Below are positions 1 through 8,098 of a stretch of DNA of 64,000 nucleotides, piece by piece. The stretch covers positions 94,057 through 158,056 of the forward strand of contig CALWRA010000004.1 in assembly GCA_944383825.1 (NCBI GenBank). The letters are read 5' to 3'. Source of the DNA: an uncultured Acetatifactor sp. (lineage in GTDB: Bacteria > Bacillota > Clostridia > Lachnospirales > Lachnospiraceae). Position numbers and translations under genes: made by a program. Positions within the stretch are counted from its first letter, which is position 1. Every line of letters starts with the position of its first letter. The notes under the pieces were generated by a model. It was not told where the DNA came from. It made no database searches and saw only the letters and a program-made list of their open reading frames with translations.

Positions 1-147
1 GGCATGCTGGTTACGGCTGGAGCCTTTGGAATCGGCACTGTGGTTGCATTCCTGTTGATTATTGGTTTCATCTATCTGCTTTTCAGACCGTATAAGGAGA
101 GTAAAACCCTCAGGATTGATTCCAGAAGGCTTGCTAAGGCAAAATAA
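1..147 (+). CDS. C-terminal end of a membrane protein (partial)
   Basis: The reading frame is open from base 1 to a TAA at 145-147, giving 48 residues. The first 30 or so are hydrophobic (one membrane helix), followed by a basic cytoplasmic-looking tail rich in Lys and Arg. This is the end of a transporter or other polytopic membrane protein that starts outside the window; the family cannot be told from this piece. A stem-loop follows at 202-233. Confidence 0.55.
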   Translation, partial: GMLVTAGAFGIGTVVAFLLIIGFIYLLFRPYKESKTLRIDSRRLAKAK

Positions 148-201
148 CGGGAGAGTGTGTGAACAAAGGTATGTAAATACTGATCTTCTATGATAATGAT
201 T

Positions 202-233
202 GGGCTGAAGGCTCTCTGATGAGCTTTCAGCCC
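202..233 (+). terminator. stem-loop, probable terminator
   Basis: A 13-bp stem (GGGCTGAAGGCTC with GAGCTTTCAGCCC, one wobble) closes a 6-base loop and is followed by a weak T-rich stretch. It lies just downstream of the partial membrane-protein gene. Confidence 0.5.
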
Positions 234-393
234 TTGGTTTATATATAACAGCACATGCTGAGATACATGTCAAGAGCAGGCGGTGGTTTCCGACTGTTTT
301 CCCTCGGTCATTTATACTTTGTGCACAGTTTTTTCCTCTTGCCATAATAAAAGACCTTCCATAATTTAGATTTTGAAAAGGAAGGACAAACTC

Positions 394-945
394 ATGAAAC
401 ATTGTGGAACACAAAAGCTAGAGACAGATAGATTGGTTTTAAGAAGATATGTGAATGAAGATGCTGCAGCGATGTATAAAAATTGGGCATCAGATAAAGA
501 AGTCACTAAATTTTTAACATGGCCAGTTCATTCAAGTCAAAGGGTAAGTCAAAATATAATAGATGATTGGGTAAAACAATATTTTAATGAAAACTATTAT
601 CATTGGGCCATTGTATTGAAAGACAATGGAGATGAGCCGATTGGCGATATTGCTGTAGTAAATATAAAATAAAATATTTCAATGGTACATATTGGCTATT
701 GCATTGGAAGAACATGGTGGCACCAGGGAATTACATCAGAAGCTCTCTAGGCGGTTATGGATTTTTTGTTTGATTTAGTAAATGTAAATCGGATTGAATC
801 AAGACATGACCCGAGAAATCCCAATTCAGGAAAGGTTATGAAAAAATGTGGAATGAGATATGAGGGAACATTACGCAGTTCTGATTGGAATAATCAGGGA
901 GTATGTGATGCTTGCTATTACGCATTATTAAAATCAGAACGCTAG
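394..945 (+). pseudogene. GNAT family N-acetyltransferase, broken by two in-frame stops
   Basis: Starting at ATG 394 (AAGGAAGG ribosome site upstream), one frame reads as a RimJ/RimL-type GNAT: an N-terminal ETDRLVLRRY motif, a middle part around IGYCIGRTWWHQGITSEAL, and a C-terminal part with NPNSGKVMKKCGMRYEG. The frame is cut by TAA at 670-672 and TAG at 748-750 without any frameshift, and homology continues across both. Such enzymes acetylate protein N-termini or small molecules using acetyl-CoA. With two nonsense codons before the acetyl-CoA-binding region, the gene should be dead. It is more AT-rich than the genes after position 1550, which hints at acquired DNA. Confidence 0.8.
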
Positions 946-954
946 TTTAGGATT

Positions 955-1176
955 TATGAAGGGGATACAATACTTGAAAATTGGAAAGAGTTATGTTCGG
1001 CTATTGATGAATAATACAAAATAGAACAATTATGGAATACTGGTGGTAAGAATTGGACTTACGAGTATCAATATCGTAGCGGTGGAAAAATACTTTGCTG
1101 CCTGTACGCAAAAGGTAATTGCATTGGTTTTATGATTATCTTTGGGAAAGATGAAAAAACAAAATTTGAAGAATAA
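955..1176 (+). pseudogene. remnant of a DUF3788-like protein
   Basis: The frame from 955 to the TAA at 1174-1176 reads ENWKELCSAIDE, a stop (TAA, 1012-1014), then WTYEYQYRSGGKILCCLYAK and CIGFMIIFGKDEKTKFEE. This pattern, an aromatic-rich strand, GGK-LC-LY and then a hydrophobic strand with a GK(D/E) turn, matches what I remember of DUF3788 proteins. No start codon or full length is present, and the frame holds an internal stop. The family assignment is from memory and moderately sure; that it is a decayed coding sequence is surer. Confidence 0.5.
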
Positions 1177-1199
1177 TTGATTATTTCAGATGAAAAAGG

Positions 1200-1232
1200 G
1201 TTCGGAGACTGGCTTTCTCCGAACTCTTTTTC
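1200..1232 (+). terminator. Rho-independent terminator
   Basis: A perfect 9-bp stem (GTTCGGAGA with TCTCCGAAC, loop of 7) is followed directly by TCTTTTTC. It closes the decayed GNAT/DUF3788 stretch. Confidence 0.7.
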
Positions 1233-1409
1233 TACAGTCTGAAGCGTTTGTCAGATGGGTGAACAGTTCTGAACAAATTAGTTTTCGTGCTTGCTGAGCA
1301 TGCGGAGAAACAGGTCGCAGAGCGGAAATTGTTTGAGGGAGTTTTATAGGACGCATGCTATCGTAATATAAAGTAACAGATGAAGCGCGAAGGAAGGAGA
1401 GACTATTTT

Positions 1410-1547
1410 ATGAAAAGAAGCGACGGCTGTCAGGAATTTGTTGCAGCCAAATGAAAAGAACTGCATGACATTTTGCGCAATAAGGGTTATACTAATTTTG
1501 CCGGATACATGGATCGGCGCCCTATTGGTACAGGAAAGGAGTCCTGA
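1410..1547 (+). pseudogene. short ORF interrupted by one UGA
   Basis: ATG 1410 has a very good ribosome site (AAGGAAGGAGAG, 1390-1401). The frame stops after 14 codons at TGA 1452-1454. The same frame then stays open for another 30 codons that look protein-like (KELHDILRNKGYTNFAGYMD) to a TGA at 1545-1547, two bases before the next gene. It is most simply a small gene broken by a nonsense change. The rest of 1233-1549 shows nothing else I can support. Confidence 0.35.
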
Positions 1548-1549
1548 AA

Positions 1550-2155
1550 ATGTCATTTATTCCCAAACCACACGAAATTTACAAGCATTTTAAAGGGAAC
1601 TTATATCAGATCGTAGCCATAGCAGAGCATTCCGAAACAGGAGAACAGCTTGTGATCTATCAGGCTCTTTACGGGGATTTTAGGATTTATGCCAGACCCC
1701 TGGATATGTTTACGAGCAGAGTTAACAGAGACAAATATCCTCAGGTGTCTCAGAAGTTTTGTTTTGAGCTTCAGGGAAAGCTGGCCGGGGAACAGAGACA
1801 GGAGGAGCTCCCGGAGGGGAAAAACAATCCCACGACGGTAAAATCTTCTTCTGCAGACAGGGATCCGGAGCGATCCGATGAAGATAAGAAGGAGGCGGAG
1901 GACAGTCCGGACAGAGAGGATGAAGGACGGACGGCGCTGGATCCTTTGGTTCTGGAATTTTTGGACGCGGATACCTATGAGCAGAGATTGAATATTATGG
2001 CCGGACTGCATCACCGCATAACAGATGAAATGATTACTACTATGGCCATAGCCTGTGATATTGAGATAAATGATGGGGATGTTGAGGAGAGATATGAAGC
2101 CTTGAAGAGCTGTCTTCTCACTCTGGAAAAGTATGAGTGCAACCGTCTCCGCTAA
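1550..2155 (+). CDS. DUF1653 domain protein
   Basis: The product has 201 residues. Residues about 6-70 match DUF1653, a small SH3-like fold recognised by PKPHEIYKHFKGNLYQIV and by the later pattern in which the partner text (YQALYGDFRIYARPLDMF) ends the domain. A linker of about 55 charged residues follows (rich in E, D, K and S, roughly 85-140). A C-terminal helical part of about 65 residues comes last, which I do not recognise. The ribosome site GGAAAGGAG precedes ATG 1550. DUF1653 has no proven function. No signal peptide or membrane segment is present, so the protein is cytoplasmic. Confidence 0.8.
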   Translation: MSFIPKPHEIYKHFKGNLYQIVAIAEHSETGEQLVIYQALYGDFRIYARPLDMFTSRVNRDKYPQVSQKFCFELQGKLAGEQRQEELPEGKNNPTTVKSSSADRDPERSDEDKKEAEDSPDREDEGRTALDPLVLEFLDADTYEQRLNIMAGLHHRITDEMITTMAIACDIEINDGDVEERYEALKSCLLTLEKYECNRLR

Positions 2156-2255
2156 AAGGCTTTGCGTATGAAACGATCCGGCGCAGCACAGTACCGTGCA
2201 CCCCAGAGGGCATAATGGGGCGCGTTGTCGCAACAGTTCCCGGAAAGGAGCTTTT

Positions 2256-3251
2256 ATGGAGCGCGTACAGGAGCAGCAAATAGTCATAGGTGTATCTTCA
2301 AGAGCATTGTTTGATCTGACTTTGGAAAATGAAATCTTTGAAACACAGGGAGCGGAGGCCTATTGCAGATATCAGGCGGAGCATGAAGGGGATATTTTAA
2401 GGCCGGGGCCGGGCTTTAGCCTTGTAAGGTCTCTGCTGCGGCTCAATGAGGGACGTGAGGAAGGGAAGCCTGTGGAAGTAATTATAATGTCCAGAAACTG
2501 TCCTGAGGCGTCCCTGCGCATCTTTCGTTCCGTATCCCATTACGGACTGCCCATAACTCGCGCTGTGCTGTCGGGGGGAGCTTCCCCTGCGCCTTATCTT
2601 GCCGCCATGCATATAGATCTGTTTTTGTCAGCATATGAGGATGATGTTCAGCGAGCTGTGGACGGCGGCATTGCGGCAGGAATCATCTGCACTCCGGCAG
2701 GCGTTGGGCAGGAGAGAGAATATGCAGGAGAAAAAGGAGAGATCATCTCTATTTCGGACTGGGGAAAATGCGGCGGGCACATACGGATGGCCTTTGACGC
2801 GGACGCGGTGCTATTTACGGACGAGTCAGAGAGAATTTTCCGGCAAGAGGGTCTGAAAGCCTTTGAGGAAAATGAAAGGAGAAATGCGGACAGACCTTTG
2901 GAGGAAGGACCCTTTGCAGGCTTTTTAAAAAAACTCTCCGGCCTTCAGCGTCAGTTTGACAGGGATAAATGTCCGATTCGGACGGCTTTAGTGACCTCCA
3001 GGTGCGCTCCGGCCCATGAGAGGGTCCTTCGGACCCTGAGAGCGTGGGATGTGAGGGTGGACGAGGCCTTTTTCCTGGGAGGCATGGAGAAAAGAGAAGT
3101 TTTAAAGGCTTTTGGCGCACAGATTTTTTTTGACGATCAGGCATTACACACTTTAAGCGCAGCGAAGGACGTACCGGCGGCCAGAGTCCCCTACCGCAGG
3201 GCCGGCGGCATGTACCTTTGGCAGGCTTTGGAAAGAGAGAAGCAGCAATGA
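2256..3251 (+). CDS. 5'-nucleotidase (cytosolic 5'-nucleotidase family)
   Basis: A 331-residue protein that matches the bacterial 5'-nucleotidase family related to eukaryotic cytosolic 5'-nucleotidase I. Family hallmarks are VIGVSSRALFDLTLEN at the start, then EVIIMSRNCPEASLRIF, YGLPITRAVLSGG and LFLSAYEDDVQ, with a FDADAVLFTDESERIF segment that supplies the HAD-like acidic residues. These enzymes remove the 5'-phosphate from (deoxy)nucleoside monophosphates. ATG 2256 is chosen because GGAAAGGAG sits 5 bases upstream; the frame is open further upstream but without a ribosome site. The stop overlaps the start of the next gene (ATGA), so the two are co-translated. Confidence 0.85.
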   Translation: MERVQEQQIVIGVSSRALFDLTLENEIFETQGAEAYCRYQAEHEGDILRPGPGFSLVRSLLRLNEGREEGKPVEVIIMSRNCPEASLRIFRSVSHYGLPITRAVLSGGASPAPYLAAMHIDLFLSAYEDDVQRAVDGGIAAGIICTPAGVGQEREYAGEKGEIISISDWGKCGGHIRMAFDADAVLFTDESERIFRQEGLKAFEENERRNADRPLEEGPFAGFLKKLSGLQRQFDRDKCPIRTALVTSRCAPAHERVLRTLRAWDVRVDEAFFLGGMEKREVLKAFGAQIFFDDQALHTLSAAKDVPAARVPYRRAGGMYLWQALEREKQQ

Positions 3252-5023
3252 GATATGGTCATATCGTGGAGGCTGAGTTTTTGGAACGGCCGAACAGATT
3301 TATTGCGTATGTGACAGTGGACGGCAGGCGGGAGAAAGTTCATGTGAAGAATACGGGCCGATGTCGGGAACTGCTGAGAGAAGGGGCGCGAGTATGGCTT
3401 GAGAGAGCCGGCAGCCCGGGCCGTAGCACTCTGTATGATCTGGTGGCGGTGCAGAAAGGCAGCCGCCTGGTGAATATTGATTCTCAAGCGCCTAACAAGG
3501 CAGCCGGAGAGTGGCTTTATACAAAAGAACTTTTTCCGGATCTTTTATTCATGCGTCCGGAGACACAATTTGGAAATTCACGTTTCGACTTTTATATAGA
3601 GACGGCAAAGGATAAAATATTTTTAGAGGTAAAGGGTGTTACTTTGGAAGAGGACGGGGTAGTGCGTTTCCCGGATGCGCCTTCCGAAAGAGCGGTGAAG
3701 CATGTGGAGGAGCTGATAAGAGCAAGGGAGGCGGGATACCGGGTTTTTGTGCTTTTTGTGATACAGATGGAGGGAGTAAAATGTTTTACTCCCAATAAAG
3801 AGACGCATCCGGAATTCGCAGAGGCATTAAGTAGGGCGCAGAAAGCTGGGGTAGAGCTTTTGGCTTATGACTGTATCGTTACGCCGGATTCCATGGTTCT
3901 GAACGCGCCCGTCCGGGTATGCATGGAAAAGGAGGAGCTGGAAAATCTGCCAAATCTACTTTTGAGCTGGTATGATGAGAATAAAAGAGCTCTGCCCTGG
4001 AGGGAAGAAATTACGCCATATAGAGTGTGGGTATCTGAGATTATGCTCCAGCAGACGAGAGTTGAGGCTGTAAAGCCCTATTATCAGCGTTTTATGGACG
4101 CTCTGCCTGATCCGGAGGCTTTGGCGGCGGCAGAGGAGGATGCGCTTTTAAAGCTGTGGGAAGGACTTGGCTATTACAGTAGAGTAAGGAACATGCAAAA
4201 GGCGGCCCTGCAGATTATGGAGGATTACGGAGGAAGAATGCCGGATACAAAGAAGGAGCTTTTGAAGCTGAAGGGGATCGGAAGCTATACTGCGGGAGCC
4301 ATCGCCTCAATTGCTTATGGGGAAAGAGCGCCTGCTGTGGACGGCAATGTGCTGAGGGTTCTGTCGCGCATCAGAAAGGATTCCAGGCCCATCAGCGATG
4401 CAAAAGTAAAAACGGCTGTAGAGGAAGAGCTGCAGAGAGTGATGCCCGAAGACAGACCCGGCGATTTTAACCAGGCCATGATGGAGATCGGAGCTACAGT
4501 GTGTGTGCCAAACGGCGCTCCTCATTGTACAAAGTGTCCATTGGAGGCCATTTGTTTGGCGCATAGGGATAAAGAGGAGATGGAATATCCCAAAAAGGCT
4601 CCGCCAAAGCCGAGAACGATTGAGGAAAAAACGGTTTTGGTCATTCAGGACGAAAACAGAGTTGTCATCACAAAGCGTCCGGCAAAGGGATTGCTGGCCG
4701 GCATGTACGAATTCCCGTCGCTGGAGGGGTTTTGTACCGCCGAAGAGGTGGTGGGATACCTTGCCCAAAACGGACTGAACGCCCTGCGTGTACAGCCTCT
4801 TAAGGAAGCGAAGCATATTTTTACTCATAGAGAGTGGCGCATGAGAGGCTATATGGTGAGGGTGGATGAGCTGGAGCCCCGGATACCGGAGAGGAAAAAG
4901 GAGGACTGGCTTTTGATCGAGCCTGGAATGACAAGGGATCAATATCCTATGCCATCAGCCTTTGCAGCATACACAAAATATCTCAGCATGAAGCTGGGAA
5001 AGGAAAAATATCGGGAGGAGTGA
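3248..5023 (+). CDS. SfsA-MutY fusion: SfsA nuclease domain joined to A/G-specific adenine glycosylase
   Basis: A 591-residue two-part protein. Residues 1-230 are a full SfsA: OB-like start (HVKNTGRCREL), then SRFDFYIE and IFLEVKGVTL, which give the PD-(D/E)XK-type acidic and lysine residues, then FPDAPSERA. Residues 235-440 are MutY: catalytic Glu in SEIMLQQTRV (about 264), helix-hairpin-helix LKGIGSYTAGAIA, catalytic Asp in VDGNVLR (365), and an Fe-S loop with Cys 419, 427, 430 and 436 (spacing 7, 2, 5). Residues 460-585 form the NUDIX-like end that reads 8-oxoG. MutY removes adenine opposite 8-oxoguanine. The start overlaps the upstream stop by 4 bases, and no stop or restart lies between the domains. 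Confidence 0.92.
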   Translation: MRYGHIVEAEFLERPNRFIAYVTVDGRREKVHVKNTGRCRELLREGARVWLERAGSPGRSTLYDLVAVQKGSRLVNIDSQAPNKAAGEWLYTKELFPDLLFMRPETQFGNSRFDFYIETAKDKIFLEVKGVTLEEDGVVRFPDAPSERAVKHVEELIRAREAGYRVFVLFVIQMEGVKCFTPNKETHPEFAEALSRAQKAGVELLAYDCIVTPDSMVLNAPVRVCMEKEELENLPNLLLSWYDENKRALPWREEITPYRVWVSEIMLQQTRVEAVKPYYQRFMDALPDPEALAAAEEDALLKLWEGLGYYSRVRNMQKAALQIMEDYGGRMPDTKKELLKLKGIGSYTAGAIASIAYGERAPAVDGNVLRVLSRIRKDSRPISDAKVKTAVEEELQRVMPEDRPGDFNQAMMEIGATVCVPNGAPHCTKCPLEAICLAHRDKEEMEYPKKAPPKPRTIEEKTVLVIQDENRVVITKRPAKGLLAGMYEFPSLEGFCTAEEVVGYLAQNGLNALRVQPLKEAKHIFTHREWRMRGYMVRVDELEPRIPERKKEDWLLIEPGMTRDQYPMPSAFAAYTKYLSMKLGKEKYREE

Positions 5024-5027
5024 GGAA

Positions 5028-6056
5028 ATGAAGCTGTTGACAATCGCAATACCTTGCTACAATTCGGAAAAGTACATGAGAAAGTGCATTGATTCCCTTC
5101 TAGTGGGGGGAGAGGATGTGGAGATTCTTATTGTGAATGATGGCTCCACTAAGGACAGGACGGCGGAAATTGCCGATGAATATGAAGCCAGATTTCCCAC
5201 TATTGTGAGAGCTATCCATAAAGAGAACGGCGGCCATGGGTCAGGAGTAAATACCGGGATTGCAAATGCCACGGGCCTGTATTTTAAAGTGGTTGACAGT
5301 GATGACTGGGTAAAGGAAGACGCTTATCAGAAGATACTGTCCACCCTGCGGGAGCTTGCCGAACACGGCACCATACTGGATATGCTTGTCAGCAATTATG
5401 TCTATGAGAAGGAAGGGGAGAAAAGGAGAAAGGTGATGCACTATCATCGCATTCTTCCAAAGGATCAGATTTTTACCTGGGGGGACTGCCGTCACTTTAC
5501 CAAAGGGCATTATATCTTGATGCACTCCGTCATTTTCCGCACGAAGCTTTTGCAGGAAAACGGCATCAAACTTCCTGAGCATACCTTTTATGTAGATAAT
5601 ATATATGTTTTTGAACCTTTGCCGTACGTGAAAAAAATGTATTATCTTGATGTGAATTTTTACCGTTATTACATTGGAAGAGTGGATCAGTCGGTAAACG
5701 AAAGCATAATGATCTCAAGAATTGACCAGCAGATTAAGGTGAACAAGCTTATGATTGATTATTTTGTGGAACGGAAGGGAGAGCTTGTAAAAAGTAAAAG
5801 ACTGTATCAGTATATGCGCAATTATTTGGAGATCATTACCACTGTTTCCTCGGTGCTTTTAATTCGTTCAGGCTCTCAGGAGCATTTGGAAAAGAAAAAG
5901 GAGCTGTGGCAGTATTTGAAGGCCAAGGATAAACGGCTCTACCTATGGATGAGAAACGGTATTATGGGAGGGGCCATGAATCTGCCCGGCAAAGGGGGAC
6001 GCAGGATCTCCGTGGAGGGCTATAAAATTTGTCAGAAGCTGTTTGGATTTAACTAA
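5028..6056 (+). CDS. glycosyltransferase family 2
   Basis: A 342-residue GT-A enzyme. It opens with LTIAIPCYNSEKYMRKCIDSL, then ILIVNDGSTKDRT (nucleotide-sugar binding), GGHGSGVNTGIANATG and the metal-binding FKVVDSDDWV (about residues 88-97). The C-terminal 120 residues are helical without a clear membrane segment. It transfers a sugar from a nucleotide sugar, probably to a cell-surface polymer or lipid; the acceptor is unknown. It starts 5 bases after the SfsA-MutY stop, with a GGAGTGAGGA ribosome site inside the end of that gene, so it belongs to the same transcript. A large stem-loop ends the unit. Confidence 0.85.
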   Translation: MKLLTIAIPCYNSEKYMRKCIDSLLVGGEDVEILIVNDGSTKDRTAEIADEYEARFPTIVRAIHKENGGHGSGVNTGIANATGLYFKVVDSDDWVKEDAYQKILSTLRELAEHGTILDMLVSNYVYEKEGEKRRKVMHYHRILPKDQIFTWGDCRHFTKGHYILMHSVIFRTKLLQENGIKLPEHTFYVDNIYVFEPLPYVKKMYYLDVNFYRYYIGRVDQSVNESIMISRIDQQIKVNKLMIDYFVERKGELVKSKRLYQYMRNYLEIITTVSSVLLIRSGSQEHLEKKKELWQYLKAKDKRLYLWMRNGIMGGAMNLPGKGGRRISVEGYKICQKLFGFN

Positions 6057-6060
6057 AGGA

Positions 6061-6115
6061 ATGCTCCCTTATGCGCGGCAGGCTGTGAAACTTGTCTGTC
6101 GGTATAAGGGAGCAT
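6061..6115. terminator. large inverted repeat, likely bidirectional terminator
   Basis: A perfect 12-bp arm (ATGCTCCCTTAT at 6061-6072 with ATAAGGGAGCAT at 6104-6115) encloses a 31-base loop that can itself pair in part. It lies between the convergent ends of the glycosyltransferase and PAP2 genes. Confidence 0.6.
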
Positions 6116-6160
6116 ATAAATGTACAATTATTTTGTTTACCCGGACTGCCTGGGGGCTTG

Positions 6161-6847
6161 TCAGCTGATCTGAGGCTTTGCCTTTTTTCTGGACTGTCGT
6201 ATGGTTCTCACCGCCACCACCAGGTCATAGCGGTAAACAACCAAATACATAACGGCAGCCATTGCAAAGGCTGTTAGCACATCAAACATAGAGTGCTGCT
6301 TTAAAAATACCGTGGACAGAATAATGGAGCAGCAAAGAATCAGGGAACAGAGACGGAGTCCCCGCTTATTTTCAAATTCCCTGCTCCGGATTATGGCAAA
6401 GTGCGCGCCCAGAGAATTATACACATGAATACTGGGCCAAAGGTTTGTGGGCGTATCCGCTTTCCACAGCATAGACACCATATCGGAGAAGATGTTATCC
6501 CTGGGCAGAACCGCAGGCCTTAAATGGTGTCCGTTGGGCCACAGCGTGGATACGATCAGGAAAACGGTCATGCCTGTAAACAGGAAGGTGCACGCCCGGT
6601 AATAATCGGTTTTATTTTTAAAAAAGAAAAACATCACCACCGCAGCCACATAGAAAAACCACAGAACATATGGAATAATAAATCCTTCCAGGAAGGGGAT
6701 GTAATCATCCACCGCCATGTGGATCACGTGATAGCCCCTGGTAACGGTTTTCTCAAGATGAGCAAACCAGGATATATAGATTATGCCATATAAGATAAGT
6801 GGAATCCCGTGTCTGTACTGGATAAAAAGCTGTTTCAATTTTTTCAT
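6161..6847 (-). CDS. PAP2-family membrane phosphatase
   Basis: A 228-residue protein with about six membrane helices. The PAP2 catalytic signature is present: WPSIHVYNS (the SxH-type second motif) and KQHSMFDVLTAF (the HxxxD third motif). The first K-(x6)-RP motif is not obvious, but LRPAVLPRD at about 105-115 is a possible relative. These enzymes hydrolyse lipid phosphates or polyprenyl diphosphates at the outer membrane face, and some members transfer phosphoinositol-type groups. The gene is transcribed leftwards from its own promoter at 6877-6904 and sits next to a lipid kinase, suggesting phospholipid or undecaprenyl-phosphate metabolism. Confidence 0.8.
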   Translation of the reverse strand: MKKLKQLFIQYRHGIPLILYGIIYISWFAHLEKTVTRGYHVIHMAVDDYIPFLEGFIIPYVLWFFYVAAVVMFFFFKNKTDYYRACTFLFTGMTVFLIVSTLWPNGHHLRPAVLPRDNIFSDMVSMLWKADTPTNLWPSIHVYNSLGAHFAIIRSREFENKRGLRLCSLILCCSIILSTVFLKQHSMFDVLTAFAMAAVMYLVVYRYDLVVAVRTIRQSRKKAKPQIS

Positions 6848-6876
6848 ACCATACTCACCCTTTCAATAACAATTTC

Positions 6877-6904
6877 AGTATAGTCAAAAAAATAGAAAAA
6901 GCAA
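6877..6904 (-). promoter_or_regulatory. promoter of the PAP2 gene
   Basis: On the minus strand, TTGCTT (6904-6899) and TATACT (6882-6877) are separated by 16 bases and lie about 30 bases upstream of the PAP2 start. Confidence 0.5.
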
Positions 6905-6989
6905 TGCTTTTTTGCAATCCTTAAACAATTTTAAGAAAACCTTTAGGATTGTATATTTTTGCGGTCAGACCGGCGTAATACTCCAACCG

Positions 6990-7931
6990 TCAGGAAATGA
7001 TGATCTTTAGGGCGTTTGGAAGGCAGGATACGGAAAAGGAAGCGCTCATGCGGGTAACCTCTCCATCTGTGTGTACCCAGAGAGGGCGGGAGCTTTCTAT
7101 ATGTGCCGATGCACCCTTGTAGAGAGCGATGCCTTTTAGAAAATAGTGCTTCCCCCAAAAGGCAGCGGGAAGGGCCGTGAGTACCAAAGGCTTTGGAATA
7201 TCGCCTACGGCGCACAGGCTTAAGAGTCCATCGCAGGCGTCCGCATGGGGGCAAAACATGAATCCTCCTCCTTCATAGGGGTGAATCATAAAGGTTACAA
7301 AAAGCACTCTGTTTATGTGAGTGGCAGGAACGCAGTCCAGAGAAAGGCTGCAGGATGCCGCTTTTGCAGCAAAAAGCTGTTTCAGGCCGATGCCCAGATA
7401 GGTGAGCTTGCCCAGCCCCAGCTTATTTAACAAATCCTTCATGGGAGAGTGAAGAGCCTCCCGGCAGACCGCCGCATCGAAGCCGATTCCGCAGCTTACG
7501 GCAAAAAGTCTCTTTTCGCCGTCGGAATGGGTAACGCAGCCAAGATCCATTGAGACCACATGTCCGTTGTGCAGGATCAGCTCCAGGGCTGAAAGAGGAT
7601 TCTTCGGCAGTCTCAGGGCTCTTGCCAGATCGTTGCTGGAGCCAGTGGGAATATAGCCTAAAATCACACGGGATGGATCCTTTATCCCTGCAAGAGCCTC
7701 ATTGACAGTGCCGTCTCCGCCCAAAATAATCAACGTCAGTGGAGAGACTGCATCTGCCTGATCATGGGAGGAGAGGATTTCGGAGGTGATTCGTGCAATG
7801 TCTCCGGCGGCGCGGGAGAAATAGGAGCGGTAGGGAACGGCGCTTTGGTGCAGGGCCGGTTCAATTTGCTCCTTCCATATTTTAAGACCTCTTCCGGAAC
7901 GGGAAGCAGGGTTGATGATAATATGATACAT
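6990..7931 (-). CDS. diacylglycerol/lipid kinase (YegS/BmrU/DgkB type)
   Basis: A 313-residue soluble kinase of the DAGK catalytic family. The signature residues are NPASRSGRG at the N-terminus, [14 protein letters not shown] (nucleotide-binding loop, about 73-86), [13 protein letters not shown] (about 100-112) and [12 protein letters not shown] beta-sandwich domain follows, ending with the WVHTDGEV strand that is typical of the family. It phosphorylates diacylglycerol or a related lipid at the membrane surface; DgkB recycles diacylglycerol released during lipoteichoic-acid-type synthesis. It is divergent from glyA and shares a compact promoter region with it. Confidence 0.87.
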   Translation of the reverse strand: MYHIIINPASRSGRGLKIWKEQIEPALHQSAVPYRSYFSRAAGDIARITSEILSSHDQADAVSPLTLIILGGDGTVNEALAGIKDPSRVILGYIPTGSSNDLARALRLPKNPLSALELILHNGHVVSMDLGCVTHSDGEKRLFAVSCGIGFDAAVCREALHSPMKDLLNKLGLGKLTYLGIGLKQLFAAKAASCSLSLDCVPATHINRVLFVTFMIHPYEGGGFMFCPHADACDGLLSLCAVGDIPKPLVLTALPAAFWGKHYFLKGIALYKGASAHIESSRPLWVHTDGEVTRMSASFSVSCLPNALKIIIS

Positions 7932-7961
7932 ATGAGACCTCTTTTGTACAGATTTTTTTCT

Positions 7962-7990
7962 ATTTTAGCAGTTTCAGGAGCGCTCGTAAA
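7962..7990 (-). promoter_or_regulatory. promoter of the lipid kinase gene
   Basis: The minus strand reads TTTACG (7990-7985), a 17-base spacer and TAAAAT (7967-7962), with TGC before the -10 (extended -10). It points at the kinase start at 7931. Confidence 0.6.
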
Positions 7991-8028
7991 CAAAATCATA
8001 TTTTTTATTTCCATTCCTTTGCATTGTA

Positions 8029-8037
8029 TGCTATAAT
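8029..8037 (+). promoter_or_regulatory. extended -10 promoter of glyA
   Basis: TGCTATAAT is an extended -10 element 62 bases upstream of the glyA start. The -35 position holds only a weak TTCCAT. It is arranged divergently from the kinase promoter. Confidence 0.5.
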
Positions 8038-8098
8038 CAATCACAGATTTTCGTATGCTGTTAGCAGGCATACCACATGCGGAGGAGGATTTGCTTTT

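Noticed and set aside
1452..1454. UGA as a possible selenocysteine codon in the short ORF
   Set aside because: No SECIS-like hairpin directly after it and no selenoprotein family match; nonsense change is simpler.
1601..2287. 228-codon minus-strand ORF
   Set aside because: It lies fully antisense to the DUF1653 gene, has no ribosome site and a composition unlike real proteins here.
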